Of a stretch of DNA of 64,000 bases, positions 39,789-50,579 are shown one piece after another. This DNA is from an uncultured Lachnospiraceae bacterium (GTDB taxonomy: Bacteria > Bacillota > Clostridia > Lachnospirales > Lachnospiraceae). The stretch lies in the NCBI GenBank assembly GCA_947625205.1, contig CANQNN010000012.1, positions 1 to 64,000 of the forward strand, written 5' to 3'. Made by a program: the position numbers and the translations under genes. Positions within the stretch are counted from its first letter, which is position 1. Each line of letters opens with the position of its first letter. Below the pieces are notes generated by a model. The model saw nothing but the letters and a program-made list of their open reading frames with translations, was not told the DNA's origin and did no database searches.

Positions 39789-41829
39789 ACTTATGCAACA
39801 GTTCAGTCAGCTCGGCCGCACGCTGCTGCAGCGTGCCGGCGGCAGCGTCAAGCGTCCTGATGGCATCGCGCTGTGCGCTGACGGTCGTATTCACATTGGA
39901 AGAGCCGGCGGAGGTCTCCGCTGAGATAGCGGAAATGCTTTCGATCGCATTCAGCGTGGTGCTGCGCGCGCTCTCCATGTTCTGCATGCTCTCGGAGATG
40001 CCTGACATGGAATCTAACAGAGAGTGAACCTGTTTATCCATTGTAAGGAAAGATTCCGTTGTCTGCGATACTGCCTTTTCCTGAAATTCCACGGTGGACT
40101 CCGCTTCCCTGGCAATATCAACCACTGCATCCGTCATCTTAGCGATCTCATCTATGATCACCTGGATCTGACCGGCTGACTGCGACGATTGGTCGGCCAG
40201 CTGCCGAATCTGTTCCGCTACGACTGCAAACCCGCGGCCGGATTCTCCCGCTCTCGCTGCTTCAATGGAGGCGTTGAGGGACAGGAGATTTGTCTCTCTT
40301 GCAATGCTGTTGATGCTTTCCACGATCTGTCCGATGGAACGCGATTTATCCGAAAGCGACTGGATCGCCCGGATGACATTGTCGGTGATCTCGGAAGTTT
40401 TCTTCGTACTGTCGGTCAGGACGGACATGGAGGAAATGCCGTCCGTGATGGAAGTGCCGGTGGATTGGGTGAGCGAGATGATCTCCTTTGTGCCGTCCGT
40501 GACGTCCCCGATCTTTCCGGACAGAGCATCCATCTGCGCAAGGCAGTCATCGGAGTTTTCGTCAAGCAGTGTAACACCGGATTCGATCTCTGAAATGGCG
40601 CCCTGAATATCCTCTGCAGCCGTCACAAATGTCTGGGAGGATGAGGTGACCTGATCCGCCGCGAGGTTCAGCGCTTCGCCCGCCTCGGTGACATTGGTGA
40701 TCAGCGTTTTCATGCTGTCTGTCATGGAGTTGACCCCTTCTGCCAGCAGCTTGAACTCATCCTTGCTCTTTGATTTCAACTGAATGGTCAGATTCCCGTC
40801 CGAAACTTTTTTAAGCTGTCTTAAGATATAATATATACTGCCGTTTATGCGCGTGGATAAGAAATAACCCAGCAGCGCCGCAATGACTACCGCCAGAACG
40901 ACTAAGATCACGGCGACTGTCTTAATGCCGGAGGCCTGTGCAAGAATGGTGGATTCGGGAATCAGCATGCAGAGCATGGCGGATTCGGAGATCATAGGCG
41001 AATAGAGGAAAAGGTAGGCTTTGCCATTGTAGGTGACATATTGCATACCGCTTTCCTGGGAATTCGCAGCCTTCTCGTAGAAGCTTGAACTGCCGAAGAT
41101 ACCGTTTTTGGCCGATGTGCCGTCCGAGTAAAATTCGGTGCCGTCCTGCGTGATCAGGGCGGCATAGCTTCCTTCGCCCGCGTAGAGTGGGGAGATGGAA
41201 TCGGTGATGACATCCTGCGTAAAGTCGATCAGCATGATAGCGCCGCTGCTGCCCATACGCTCAGCGACACGCAGCGAATACTGGCTGCTGTCCGTGCCAA
41301 GCGCCGTGTCGGCATCGGATATATTGCCAAACAGAAAATAGGCAGAGCCTCCGGCGTCTGCCAAGGCGCCCTCCGGCGTTGCCGTATAAATGCTGTAGGC
41401 GTCTTCACCGGCAAGCGCAGCCGTTGCAATAGAGGGACGGTTGCCGGAGAGAAAATAAAGGTTATTGACGGACGGATTGTTACTTACATTCCGTGTGATC
41501 TCTTTGCTGTATGTAGACGCCAGGACCTGACCATCGTGCTCATCCAGCTGCCCGCTGAAATATCTTGAAAGATTGACGTTGGACAGATAGAGATCATAAT
41601 CGGAACGCACCCTGTCGATGGCTAAAGACATATACTGACTGGTCATGTTCATCGTTTCCTGCACGGAACCTTCATAGCTGTTGATGATCGCTTTTGAAGC
41701 CTGTCTGTATGACACGATGCCCAGCACGATGATGCACAGCACCGGCACCATAAACGATGCGATCAGTTTGGTGCGCAGCTGTCGGTAAACCGGCACAGAG
41801 CCGTGCGACTGTTTCCTGTTGTCTCCCAT
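39778..41829 (-). CDS. Methyl-accepting chemotaxis protein
   Basis: Signalling hairpin [51 protein letters not shown]; dCache/HAMP layout. Confidence 0.95.
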   Translation of the reverse strand: MGDNRKQSHGSVPVYRQLRTKLIASFMVPVLCIIVLGIVSYRQASKAIINSYEGSVQETMNMTSQYMSLAIDRVRSDYDLYLSNVNLSRYFSGQLDEHDGQVLASTYSKEITRNVSNNPSVNNLYFLSGNRPSIATAALAGEDAYSIYTATPEGALADAGGSAYFLFGNISDADTALGTDSSQYSLRVAERMGSSGAIMLIDFTQDVITDSISPLYAGEGSYAALITQDGTEFYSDGTSAKNGIFGSSSFYEKAANSQESGMQYVTYNGKAYLFLYSPMISESAMLCMLIPESTILAQASGIKTVAVILVVLAVVIAALLGYFLSTRINGSIYYILRQLKKVSDGNLTIQLKSKSKDEFKLLAEGVNSMTDSMKTLITNVTEAGEALNLAADQVTSSSQTFVTAAEDIQGAISEIESGVTLLDENSDDCLAQMDALSGKIGDVTDGTKEIISLTQSTGTSITDGISSMSVLTDSTKKTSEITDNVIRAIQSLSDKSRSIGQIVESINSIARETNLLSLNASIEAARAGESGRGFAVVAEQIRQLADQSSQSAGQIQVIIDEIAKMTDAVVDIAREAESTVEFQEKAVSQTTESFLTMDKQVHSLLDSMSGISESMQNMESARSTTLNAIESISAISAETSAGSSNVNTTVSAQRDAIRTLDAAAGTLQQRAAELTELLHKFTI

Positions 41830-41952
41830 ATTGTAACCCTCCGTAACTAATTAAAATAAATATTTTTTTAATTATAGCATATTTGAATGCCGGATGCTAT
41901 AATGGGCGCATAAGAAAAATAAGTACCCTGGCGGTGTGAGAAGGAGAATGAT

Positions 41953-43179
41953 ATGGAATATCAGAAGGCTTATGAAAAACTGGAGAAATACGGGCAGTTA
42001 CATGTACTGAAATATTATGACGATCTGAGCGGTTACGAGAAGGAAGAATTGTTAAAGCAGATCGGAGAGACCGATTTCGAGGTGCTGAAGCAGTGTGAGC
42101 ACAAAGCGGAGCTTAATCCCAGGGGAAAGATCACGCCGATCAAGGTGATGCAACTTCCTGAGATCGAGGCAAAGCGGGAAGAATATACGCAGACCGGACT
42201 GAACGCTATCAAGGCGGGCAAAGTCGGCGCTGTGCTGTTAGCCGGCGGTATGGGGACGAGGCTTGGCAGTGACGCGCCGAAAGGCGTTTACAATATCGGC
42301 CTGACAAAAGAGGTCTTTATCTTCCAGCGCCTCATCGAGAATCTGATGGATGTGGTGCGGATGGCGGACACGTGGATCCCGCTTTATATCATGACAAGTG
42401 ACAGAAACCATGAGACGACCACGGCTTTTTTTAAAGAGAAAAATTATTTCGGTTACAATCCCGAATATATTACTTTTTTCATGCAGGATATGGCGCCGGC
42501 TTCCGACTATAACGGTAAAGTGTACATGGAAGAAAAATATAAGATGTCCACATCGCCCAACGGAAACGGCGGATGGTTTTTGTCCATGATGAAGTGGGGT
42601 ATAGTGGATCAGATTAAGGCCGCCGGCGTGGAGTGGCTCAATGTTTTTGCGGTGGATAACGTGCTGCAGCGGATAGCCGACCCATGCTTTGTGGGGGCGG
42701 TCATTGCGACCGGCAGCGCCGTGGGCGCCAAGGTGGTCAGGAAAAACGCGCCGGATGAAAAAGTGGGGGCAATGTGCCTGGAAGACGGCAGGCCATCGAT
42801 CGTGGAATATTATGAGATGACGGAAGAACTGATGAACGCGAAGGACGATAAGGGTGAGCCGGCATATAATTTCGGGGTTATCCTGAATTATCTGTTCCGG
42901 GAAAAAGACCTGGAGGAGATAGCGGCAAAGAAGCTTCCGCTCCATATCGTAGAAAAGAAGATCCCGTATCTGGATGAGAACGGTATGCCGGTGAAGCCGG
43001 AGAATCCCAACGGTTATAAGTTTGAACAGCTTGTGCTCGACATGATCCACCAGCTGGATTCCTGTCTGCCCTATGAGGTGGTCAGAAACCGTGAATTCGC
43101 ACCGATCAAAAATAAGACGGGCATCGATTCCGTGGAGAGCGCGAGAGCGCTTTGCATGGAGAACGGCATTGAGCTGTAG
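41953..43179 (+). CDS. UDPGP-type nucleotidyltransferase (UTP-hexose-1-P uridylyltransferase family)
   Basis: VLLAGGMGTRLGSDAPKGVYNIGL; NGGWFLSMMKWGIVDQIKAAGVEWLNVFAVDNVLQRIADP. Confidence 0.88.
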   Translation: MEYQKAYEKLEKYGQLHVLKYYDDLSGYEKEELLKQIGETDFEVLKQCEHKAELNPRGKITPIKVMQLPEIEAKREEYTQTGLNAIKAGKVGAVLLAGGMGTRLGSDAPKGVYNIGLTKEVFIFQRLIENLMDVVRMADTWIPLYIMTSDRNHETTTAFFKEKNYFGYNPEYITFFMQDMAPASDYNGKVYMEEKYKMSTSPNGNGGWFLSMMKWGIVDQIKAAGVEWLNVFAVDNVLQRIADPCFVGAVIATGSAVGAKVVRKNAPDEKVGAMCLEDGRPSIVEYYEMTEELMNAKDDKGEPAYNFGVILNYLFREKDLEEIAAKKLPLHIVEKKIPYLDENGMPVKPENPNGYKFEQLVLDMIHQLDSCLPYEVVRNREFAPIKNKTGIDSVESARALCMENGIEL

Positions 43180-43276
43180 ATTCCGGTTGCGTACTGTGAA
43201 CGGAGTAGTGTAAAATAAGTGTGATAACGGGGATGACGATCCCTGAAAACGGTTTGGAAAGGGTAGGTATACTAGG

Positions 43277-44293
43277 ATGGCAATTTTGGTTACGGGTGGC
43301 GCAGGCTATATCGGTTCCCACACAGTAGTGGAGCTGCAGAATGCAGGGTATGACGTTGTTGTTGTGGACAATCTGGTGAATTCCAGCGAGAAGTCTCTGC
43401 AGAGAGTGGAGAAGATCACGGGAAAGCCGGTGACGTTCTATAAAGCGGATATTCTGGACAGGGATGCGTTGGAAGAGATATTTGACCGGGAGAAGATCGA
43501 TTCCTGTATTCATTTCGCGGGTCTTAAGGCGGTGGGAGAATCCGTGCAGAAGCCTTGGGAGTACTATGAGAACAATATTGCGGGTACATTGACGTTAGTG
43601 GATGTGATGCGTAAGCATGGCGTTAAAAATATTATTTTTTCATCGTCTGCTACCGTGTACGGCGATCCGGCGGTCATACCGATTACGGAGGAATGCCCCA
43701 AAGGACAGTGCACCAATCCTTACGGATGGACCAAGTCCATGTTGGAGCAGATCCTGACCGATATACAGAAAGCAGATCCGGAGTGGAACGTGATCCTGCT
43801 CAGGTACTTCAATCCGATCGGTGCGCACAAGAGCGGCACGATCGGCGAGAATCCCAACGGCATTCCCAACAATCTGATGCCGTACATCACACAGGTGGCC
43901 GTCGGCAAGCTCAAAGAGCTCGGGGTGTTCGGTAACGATTACGATACGCCGGACGGAACGGGCGTACGCGATTACATCCATGTGGTGGATCTGGCGGTCG
44001 GTCATGTGAAAGCGCTTAAGAAGATCGAGGAGAAAGCGGGGCTGTGCATCTACAATCTGGGAACAGGCACAGGCTACAGCGTTCTCGACATCGTGAAGAA
44101 TTTTGAGGAAGCTACGGGCGTGAAGATTCCCTATGTGATCAAACCGCGCAGAGCGGGCGATATTGCGACTTGCTATTCCAATGCGGACAAGGCGAAAAGA
44201 GAGCTGGGCTGGGAAGCGCAGTACGGTATCAGGGAGATGTGCGCCGATTCCTGGAGATGGCAGAGCAATAATCCTAACGGATATGAGGATTAG
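43277..44293 (+). CDS. galE: UDP-glucose 4-epimerase
   Basis: [58 protein letters not shown]. Confidence 0.95.
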   Translation: MAILVTGGAGYIGSHTVVELQNAGYDVVVVDNLVNSSEKSLQRVEKITGKPVTFYKADILDRDALEEIFDREKIDSCIHFAGLKAVGESVQKPWEYYENNIAGTLTLVDVMRKHGVKNIIFSSSATVYGDPAVIPITEECPKGQCTNPYGWTKSMLEQILTDIQKADPEWNVILLRYFNPIGAHKSGTIGENPNGIPNNLMPYITQVAVGKLKELGVFGNDYDTPDGTGVRDYIHVVDLAVGHVKALKKIEEKAGLCIYNLGTGTGYSVLDIVKNFEEATGVKIPYVIKPRRAGDIATCYSNADKAKRELGWEAQYGIREMCADSWRWQSNNPNGYED

Positions 44294-44336
44294 ACGGCGG
44301 GCGGACGAGCGGCAGAAAGAGCGATGCATAGAGTCA

Positions 44337-44375
44337 GAGGGTATAGAGAAACAGACTATACCCTCTTTTTTGGTT
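44337..44375 (+). terminator. Intrinsic terminator after galE
   Basis: GAGGGTATAG-agaaacaga-CTATACCCTC followed by TTTTTT. Confidence 0.9.
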
Positions 44376-44501
44376 CTACCTGACATGTAAAATATATTTG
44401 ACAAAAAGTAAAGTATGTGTTAGCCTGTAAACAGGCATAGGACCGGTTGGGCGAATAGCAATTCAGATACCGAACCGGTGTAAAGGGATAAGGAGGACGG
44501 A

Positions 44502-44726
44502 ATGGCAAAAAATCTTGCGATCAAAGCGGCAAGGGCGTCCAAGGATATGACGCAGCAGGAGCTGGCTGAGGCTGTGGGAGTGTCCAGACAGACGGTGAAC
44601 GCTATCGAAAAGGGAGAGTACAATCCGACCATCAGGCTGTGCCGCGCCATCTGCCGCGTACTGGACAGAACACTCGACGAATTGTTTTGGGAGGATGATA
44701 AGGATGAAGAAAAAGACAAAAAATAA
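44502..44726 (+). CDS. XRE-family HTH regulator
   Basis: RASKDMTQQELAEAVGVSRQTVNAIEKGEYNPTIRLCRAICRVLDRTLDELF. Confidence 0.93.
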   Translation: MAKNLAIKAARASKDMTQQELAEAVGVSRQTVNAIEKGEYNPTIRLCRAICRVLDRTLDELFWEDDKDEEKDKK

Positions 44727-45180
44727 GCTGGATGAAATGCAGGAGCAGAAGATGCTTAAGATTGAGCACAACGGCTGCTGGCTTGCGTTTTGGGGATTGT
44801 TCGCCGCGCTTATGGTGCAGATATTTGTATACGGGACGGTAGAATGGCGGTATGTGGCGGGCGAGTGGCTCGTCTTTATGTGTCTGGCGGCGTATCTGGG
44901 CGCAGCATGTATGAAAAACGGCATATGGGATAGAAGGCTGTCCCCCACGCCGGGCGTCAATGCCGGCATCAGCCTTTTTGCCGGCTTCATCGCAGGCATA
45001 CTGAATTTCTCGATCACATTCAAAAGATATCAAATGGCGGCCGGAGCCGCAGCCGCGGGAATCTTTTCGGGACTGTTATGCTTTGCGCTGTGTTTTGCGG
45101 GTCTTATGTTCTGCATGGCCGCCTATAAAAAACGGGTGGCGCATCTGGAGCGGGAAGATGAGGACGACGAGGAAAAGTAG
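44704..45180 (+). CDS. Membrane protein partner of HTH regulator (DUF6773-like)
   Basis: Translationally overlapped with the HTH gene; ~4 TM; MKKKTKNKLDEMQEQKMLKIEHNGCWLAFWGLF. Confidence 0.65.
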   Translation: MKKKTKNKLDEMQEQKMLKIEHNGCWLAFWGLFAALMVQIFVYGTVEWRYVAGEWLVFMCLAAYLGAACMKNGIWDRRLSPTPGVNAGISLFAGFIAGILNFSITFKRYQMAAGAAAAGIFSGLLCFALCFAGLMFCMAAYKKRVAHLEREDEDDEEK

Positions 45181-45256
45181 GCGCCTTATCCGGTGAAGAC
45201 TATAGGCGTTTGTGCGGCGACGACGGGTGGAAAGCGGAGCGGAAGGAGAGTTTGAA

Positions 45257-46036
45257 ATGAGTGATGTCAGGATCACAGCGGACAGTCTGGTCAAGACATT
45301 TATCAGGAATGAGAAAAAGAACAGAAAAGTTGCGGTCAATGCGGTGGACGGCATTTCCCTGACGGTTGGCGGAGGGGAGATCGTCGGCATTCTGGGACCC
45401 AACGGCGCGGGCAAGACAACGCTGTTACGTATGATGTCCAGGCTGATGAAGCCCACCCTGGGTACGGTGAGCATTCGTACGCAGGATCAGGAGATCACGG
45501 ATGACACGGAGATGAAGCGCTATATCGGATACCTGTCCAACAATACGAAGCTGTACGGCAGATTTTCTGCGGCGGAGCTGCTTAGGATGCTGGGAACCGT
45601 GTACGGTATGGATAAAGATGCAGTGGAAAAGAAGATCGGTGAGATCAGCGATATTCTTTCAATGGGTGAATTTATCGATAACCGCATCGAAAAACTGTCC
45701 ACGGGCCAGACCCAGCGGGCTTCCATTTCCCGATGCCTGATCCACGACCCGGCGGTATATATCTTTGACGAACCGACTCTGGGGCTCGACATCATAAGCA
45801 GCGCGGCGATCATTGATTTTATGAAAAAAGAGCGCGAAGCGGGCAAGACGGTACTGTATTCCACGCATTACATGGAGGAAGCGGAATATCTCTGCGACCG
45901 GATCGTTATGATACACCGGGGCAGAATCATATGCGAGGGAACCCCGGAAGGATTGAAGCATGAACTGGGCCAAAAAAATCTGCGGGATGTTTTTACGCAG
46001 TTGATCGCAAAGGAGGGAATGGCGGATGAATACTAG
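45257..46036 (+). CDS. ABC transporter ATP-binding protein, NatA-like
   Basis: GPNGAGKTTLLRMMSRLMKPTLGTV; LSTGQTQRASISRCLI; YIFDEPTLGLD. Confidence 0.93.
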   Translation: MSDVRITADSLVKTFIRNEKKNRKVAVNAVDGISLTVGGGEIVGILGPNGAGKTTLLRMMSRLMKPTLGTVSIRTQDQEITDDTEMKRYIGYLSNNTKLYGRFSAAELLRMLGTVYGMDKDAVEKKIGEISDILSMGEFIDNRIEKLSTGQTQRASISRCLIHDPAVYIFDEPTLGLDIISSAAIIDFMKKEREAGKTVLYSTHYMEEAEYLCDRIVMIHRGRIICEGTPEGLKHELGQKNLRDVFTQLIAKEGMADEY

Positions 46037-48140
46037 GATCATCAGGACGCTCATCAAGAAAGAAATGCTGGACGTCCTGCGCGATAAGAAGACGGTCATT
46101 ATGATGCTGGTGGTGCCGGTCATTCTCTATCCGCTCATTTTCATAGGTGCGTTGCAGGTCGTGTCGATGGTCACTTCGAGCATGGAAGAGCGGGAATACA
46201 GGATCGTTGTGGATGCGCAGGATGAGGGCGCGTTTGCGGACGTATTGGCAGAGAGAAGCAGCGCCGCCGGAGAAGACGGCGCGGATGTCGAAGCTGCGGA
46301 TTTGACGGCAGATGCGGGAACTGCGGATGCGGATGAAGACGAAGCTTCATACACCCTGACATTCGTGGACGCAGACCGGATAGACGATTACAGGACGGCT
46401 CTTGAGAACGAGGAGATCGATGTCTATATCTGCGGCGGTCTGCGGGATGGAAGAATGCAGTATGACGTTTATTATATTTCTTCCGTGACCGATTCGTCAT
46501 ACGCGGCCGATATCGTGGAGGATGCCTTTGAAGAATACCGGGAGAAACTGACCGAGACGAAGATAGAAGAAGCGGGTCTTAATGTGCATGAGATACTGGA
46601 GCCGATCGTTTACAAACGGCAGGACACCGCTACGAAAGAACAGTCGCTGGGGAGTCTTATGGGATCGGTGCTTCCGTTTATGCTTGTGATCAGTTTGCTG
46701 ATGGGAACGATGTATCCCGCGATCGATACGACCGCCGGAGAGCGGGAGAGGGGTACGCTGGAAACGGTCTTGACGCTGCCCGTGACAAACAGACAGCTTA
46801 TTGTTTCCAAGTTTATTACGGTTGCCGTGATCGGTATGATCTCTGCCTTTTTCAACATTCTGTCTATGGGCGGCATTGCGTTTTATATGTATCGGGTCAT
46901 GGAGCTGCAGACGGAAGGGGCGGCGGCCTTTGACATGGCAAGATTTTATCCGGCGATTTTGGTCGGCGTGCTTGCCGTGTTTGCCTTTTCTCTTTTTATC
47001 AGCGCCGTTACGATGTGTGTCACCGCTTTTGCCAGGAGTTATAAAGAAGCGAACAACTATATCACACCGTTAATGCTGGTGGTGATGTTTACAGGCTACA
47101 TCGGTTTTATACCGAATATTGAACTGACGCAGACAATGGCGATGGTTCCGGTTGCGAATATCTGTCTGCTCATCAAAAATATGCTTGCTTTTAAGATAGA
47201 CTATGGGGTGATCGCGCTGGTGCTTGTCAGCAATGTGGCCTATGCGGTGCTGGCAGTGCTGTTTTTAAGTAAAATATACGACAGCGAAGCGGTCCTGTTC
47301 GGTGACGCCAAGGGCGGACTGCAGTTGTTTGAGAAGCGTTCCAATCTGAAAAAAGGCGGTGTGCCGACTGTATCCGATGCGTGGTTTGTGGCTGCCGTGA
47401 CGATCGTTCTTGTCCTGTATGCGGGGAGCATCTTGCAGCTTAAGTTCGGTCTGGGCGGCGTTTTCGGGACACAGCTCATCATACTGCTCGTGCCGCTTGC
47501 AGTCGCACTGTACACCAAAAAAGACGTATGTCAGACATATGGGTTTCGTACTGCGGCGCCGGCCGGATTTGCGGGTGCGTTTATCATGATACTGGGCCTG
47601 TATCTTATCAATATCATGTTGTCTTATGTGCTGGTTTGGATGTTCCCGTCAAGTGCGGATCGTGTGACCACTACGTTTTCTTCCGTTATGGAGGGTGATT
47701 TCGGATTTGTTTTTCTTGTGATCGCGGTTGCGCCGGCCATCTGTGAGGAAATGCTGTTTCGCGGCTTCCTGTTTCAGACCATGCGGGCAGCGTACCGCGC
47801 GCCCGTGGCGGTCTGTATCGTGGCGGCGTTGTTCGGGCTGTATCACATGAGTCTTGTAAAATTTATTCCCACGGGTCTGCTCGGACTGGCGCTTTGCTAT
47901 GTTGTCCATAAAACAGGCAGCATCTATCCGTCCATGATGATGCATTTTCTCAATAACGCCATCAGCGCCGTGGTATCATACTATCCTGAAACGGTTGGGA
48001 AGGTGTTCCCGGTGCTGTATCAGGAAATCCTGTCTGTCTCCGAAGGCGTCCTGCTCAGCGCGGTGGGAACCGCGCTTATTGTGATCGGCGCATTACTTCT
48101 GGCAAAACCGGCAAAGGTTACGCTACATACAGATACATGA
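46026..48140 (+). CDS. NatB-like ABC permease fused to CPBP-family intramembrane protease
   Basis: N-term TRIIRTLIKKEMLDVLRDKKTVIMMLVVPVILYPLI; C-term EEMLFRGFLFQTM and MMMHFLNNAISAV CPBP motifs. Confidence 0.9.
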   Translation: MNTRIIRTLIKKEMLDVLRDKKTVIMMLVVPVILYPLIFIGALQVVSMVTSSMEEREYRIVVDAQDEGAFADVLAERSSAAGEDGADVEAADLTADAGTADADEDEASYTLTFVDADRIDDYRTALENEEIDVYICGGLRDGRMQYDVYYISSVTDSSYAADIVEDAFEEYREKLTETKIEEAGLNVHEILEPIVYKRQDTATKEQSLGSLMGSVLPFMLVISLLMGTMYPAIDTTAGERERGTLETVLTLPVTNRQLIVSKFITVAVIGMISAFFNILSMGGIAFYMYRVMELQTEGAAAFDMARFYPAILVGVLAVFAFSLFISAVTMCVTAFARSYKEANNYITPLMLVVMFTGYIGFIPNIELTQTMAMVPVANICLLIKNMLAFKIDYGVIALVLVSNVAYAVLAVLFLSKIYDSEAVLFGDAKGGLQLFEKRSNLKKGGVPTVSDAWFVAAVTIVLVLYAGSILQLKFGLGGVFGTQLIILLVPLAVALYTKKDVCQTYGFRTAAPAGFAGAFIMILGLYLINIMLSYVLVWMFPSSADRVTTTFSSVMEGDFGFVFLVIAVAPAICEEMLFRGFLFQTMRAAYRAPVAVCIVAALFGLYHMSLVKFIPTGLLGLALCYVVHKTGSIYPSMMMHFLNNAISAVVSYYPETVGKVFPVLYQEILSVSEGVLLSAVGTALIVIGALLLAKPAKVTLHTDT

Positions 48141-48768
48141 AGATGAAGTGGCAGATGCTTCCGCCCATTACAAACAGGTGGAAAATCTCGTGGGAACCGA
48201 AATTCTTATGTCTTGCGTTAAAAATGGGAAGCTTCAGAGCATAGATAATGCCGCCCACGGTGTAGATGATACCTCCCGCAAGAAGCCAGCCGAAAGCGCT
48301 GCGCGGGAGCGTATTCCATAAAGTGCCGATCACGGACAGACATGCCCAGCCCATAGCGATATAGATAGTTGAAGAAAACCATTTCGGACAGGTGATCCAG
48401 CATGCTTTGGTGATCATGCCGATCACAGCGATGCCCCAGACAGCCGCAAGCAGCGTATAGCCGGCTCGGGCATCCAGAACGATCAGGCATACGGGGGTAT
48501 AAGAGCCCGCTATCAGCACGAAGATCATCATATGGTCCAGCTTGCGGAACACTTTCAGGATCCCGTCTCTTACATTGATGCTGTGATAGATGGCGCTGGC
48601 TCCGTACAGTGCCACCATGCTGGCGATAAATATTGTGAGGGCAAAGCATGCCACAGGACCTGAGCTTACGGCGGCTTTTACCAGAAGCGGCGTGGCGGCT
48701 ACTATGGCCATCAGCATGCCGATAAAATGTGTGATCGCGCTCCCCGGTTCACGAATTGTTATTTGCAT
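48118..48768 (-). CDS. Hemolysin III/PAQR family membrane protein
   Basis: GLLMAIVAATPLLVKAA..., GASAIYHSINVRDGILKVFRKLDHMMIFVLIAGSYTPVCLI; ATG at 48768. Confidence 0.92.
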   Translation of the reverse strand: MQITIREPGSAITHFIGMLMAIVAATPLLVKAAVSSGPVACFALTIFIASMVALYGASAIYHSINVRDGILKVFRKLDHMMIFVLIAGSYTPVCLIVLDARAGYTLLAAVWGIAVIGMITKACWITCPKWFSSTIYIAMGWACLSVIGTLWNTLPRSAFGWLLAGGIIYTVGGIIYALKLPIFNARHKNFGSHEIFHLFVMGGSICHFIFMYLYVA

Positions 48769-48938
48769 AGATAAATCCCTTCTCCCAATCATGATATTTC
48801 GATACGTAGTTTTAAAAACTACATAAAACATATAACAATACTACTACTTAAAGTACTCAAAGTCAAATAAAATATTCATATGGGAAAAATTTTTTTAAAA
48901 GATATGAAAAAGGGGTGAAAATAACAGATAACGCTTAT

Positions 48939-49205
48939 TCAATCTTCTTCAATGACATGGATCTCAAGGAAGTCAAAATCGACAGGCTCAATAAAATTAT
49001 CCTGTCTAAAGCGCGCTTTGTCATGGCGTTTGAATTCCTGAATGGTAGAATCAAGCCAGATCGGTTTGCCTAAATCAAAGCGGTAGCAGATCTCGTCTAT
49101 GGCGCGAAACACTTTATGCGTGCGCGTGTCGTCGGAAGGATCTTCTATGACAGTGTCTTTTATCATATGATTATCTTTAAATTCCTTTGCCCATAAACGA
49201 AACAT
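48939..49205 (-). CDS. Small conserved hypothetical protein
   Basis: 88-aa ORF MFRLWAKEFKDNHMIKDTVIEDPSDDTRTHKVFRAIDEICYRFDLGKPIWLDSTIQEFKRHDK. Confidence 0.65.
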   Translation of the reverse strand: MFRLWAKEFKDNHMIKDTVIEDPSDDTRTHKVFRAIDEICYRFDLGKPIWLDSTIQEFKRHDKARFRQDNFIEPVDFDFLEIHVIEED

Positions 49206-49437
49206 GGCGATCGGCCTCCTCTTTCGGAAAGTTAGCTGTCATTTATAAAACCTACAGACTACTATACAAATTTCAGGAATAAAAGTAAATATTTTTATGG
49301 CACATTTCCGATGTTTTTGCATATATTGTCTTTGTGGGTCTGCAGCACCCTCTTCCGAAAAATATACAATAAAAATTAAAAATATATGAATTTTTTGTAT
49401 AAAATACACATTTTTGGGAGCAGATATGATATAATAA

Positions 49438-49669
49438 GCGCAGAGTCAGCACTCTGCGCTAAGAGAATTGCTTCGCAATTCTCCTGAAATGATATACGGT
49501 GTTGGCATTAGAGAACATAATATAATGAGCGCGAAAGTAATGAGCAGTGCGAAAAAGACTGATAAGAAGATGCGCATGCCTGTAAGGGATGCGGCAGATT
49601 CTTATCCGGCTTTTTCATAGGGCGAATGCCCGCGAGCGAAAAACCGGAGGTCTTGAGCGTTGCACTGCT
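49438..49669 (+). ncRNA. Structured leader/intergenic RNA candidate
   Basis: Perfect hairpins 49438-49459 and 49463-49483; nested pairing 49551-49616 with outer helix 49543-49550/49662-49669. Confidence 0.45.
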
Positions 49670-49696
49670 AAAATATTTATATATTAGGGGGACTAC

Positions 49697-50344
49697 ATGG
49701 AAGCAAGAATGGACCGGGATGGCGATATTGACAGCTGGAAAGAAGTGACGCTGATCTATAATTCCGCCTTGAAACAGATTTCTACAAAGCTTGAGATATT
49801 AAACGATGAATTTCAGCATGTACATAGGTATAATCCGATAGAGCACATCAAGTCACGTATCAAGACGCCGGAGAGCATCGTTAAGAAGCTGAAAAAGCAC
49901 GGCTACGAATCTACCATTGATAATATGATCCGCTATGTGAACGATATTGCGGGCATTCGTGTGATTTGTTCCTTTACGTCGGATATTTACCAGATCGCGG
50001 AGATGATCAGTAACCAGAGCGACATTAAGGTACTTTCCGTCAAGGACTATATCGTTAATCCAAAAGCCAGCGGCTACAAAAGTTATCATATGCTGGTGAG
50101 CGTGCCGGTGTATTTGTCCGACCGTATTGAGGATACGAAGGTGGAGATACAGATCAGAACGGTTGCGATGGATTTCTGGGCGAGTCTGGAGCATAAGATC
50201 CACTATAAGTTTGAGGGCAATGCTCCCGAGCATATCAAGGATGAACTGGTGGAATGTGCCCAGATGGTGTCGGATCTGGATGCAAGGATGATGGCGCTCA
50301 ACGAGGAGATTCAGCATATCGAGCAGCAGAGGCTGAAAGAGTAG
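49697..50344 (+). CDS. Small (p)ppGpp synthetase (RelA/SpoT domain, YjbM/RelQ-like)
   Basis: RIKTPESIVKKLKKHG, NDIAGIRVICSF, NPKASGYKSYHMLVSVPVYL, EIQIRTVAMDFWASLEHKIHYKF. Confidence 0.93.
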   Translation: MEARMDRDGDIDSWKEVTLIYNSALKQISTKLEILNDEFQHVHRYNPIEHIKSRIKTPESIVKKLKKHGYESTIDNMIRYVNDIAGIRVICSFTSDIYQIAEMISNQSDIKVLSVKDYIVNPKASGYKSYHMLVSVPVYLSDRIEDTKVEIQIRTVAMDFWASLEHKIHYKFEGNAPEHIKDELVECAQMVSDLDARMMALNEEIQHIEQQRLKE

Positions 50345-50406
50345 CAGAAGTAACAGAATAAAAAAGTAACAAAACAGGAAAGTAATTCTCCGTAAAAATG
50401 AGGAGT

Positions 50407-50432
50407 GCCCAAGTACCTTGCGGTACTTGGGC
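50407..50432. repeat. Perfect hairpin after alarmone synthetase gene
   Basis: GCCCAAGTACC-ttgc-GGTACTTGGGC. Confidence 0.8.
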
Positions 50433-50579
50433 TATTATGAAAAAATTTATCTATGTGTAATGATAAACATTACATATTCGCTTGTTCGTATGATTAAAGT
50501 ATACAGATAAAATATGAACAAACTATGAACGCCATGTAAAGTTACGGTGAATATTTACAATGAAAAAACAAAAAAGATG

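Noticed and set aside
42238-44404. Minus-strand ORFs of 270 and 254 aa
   Set aside because: Antisense to UDPGP uridylyltransferase and galE; sequences rich in H/R/D typical of shadow frames
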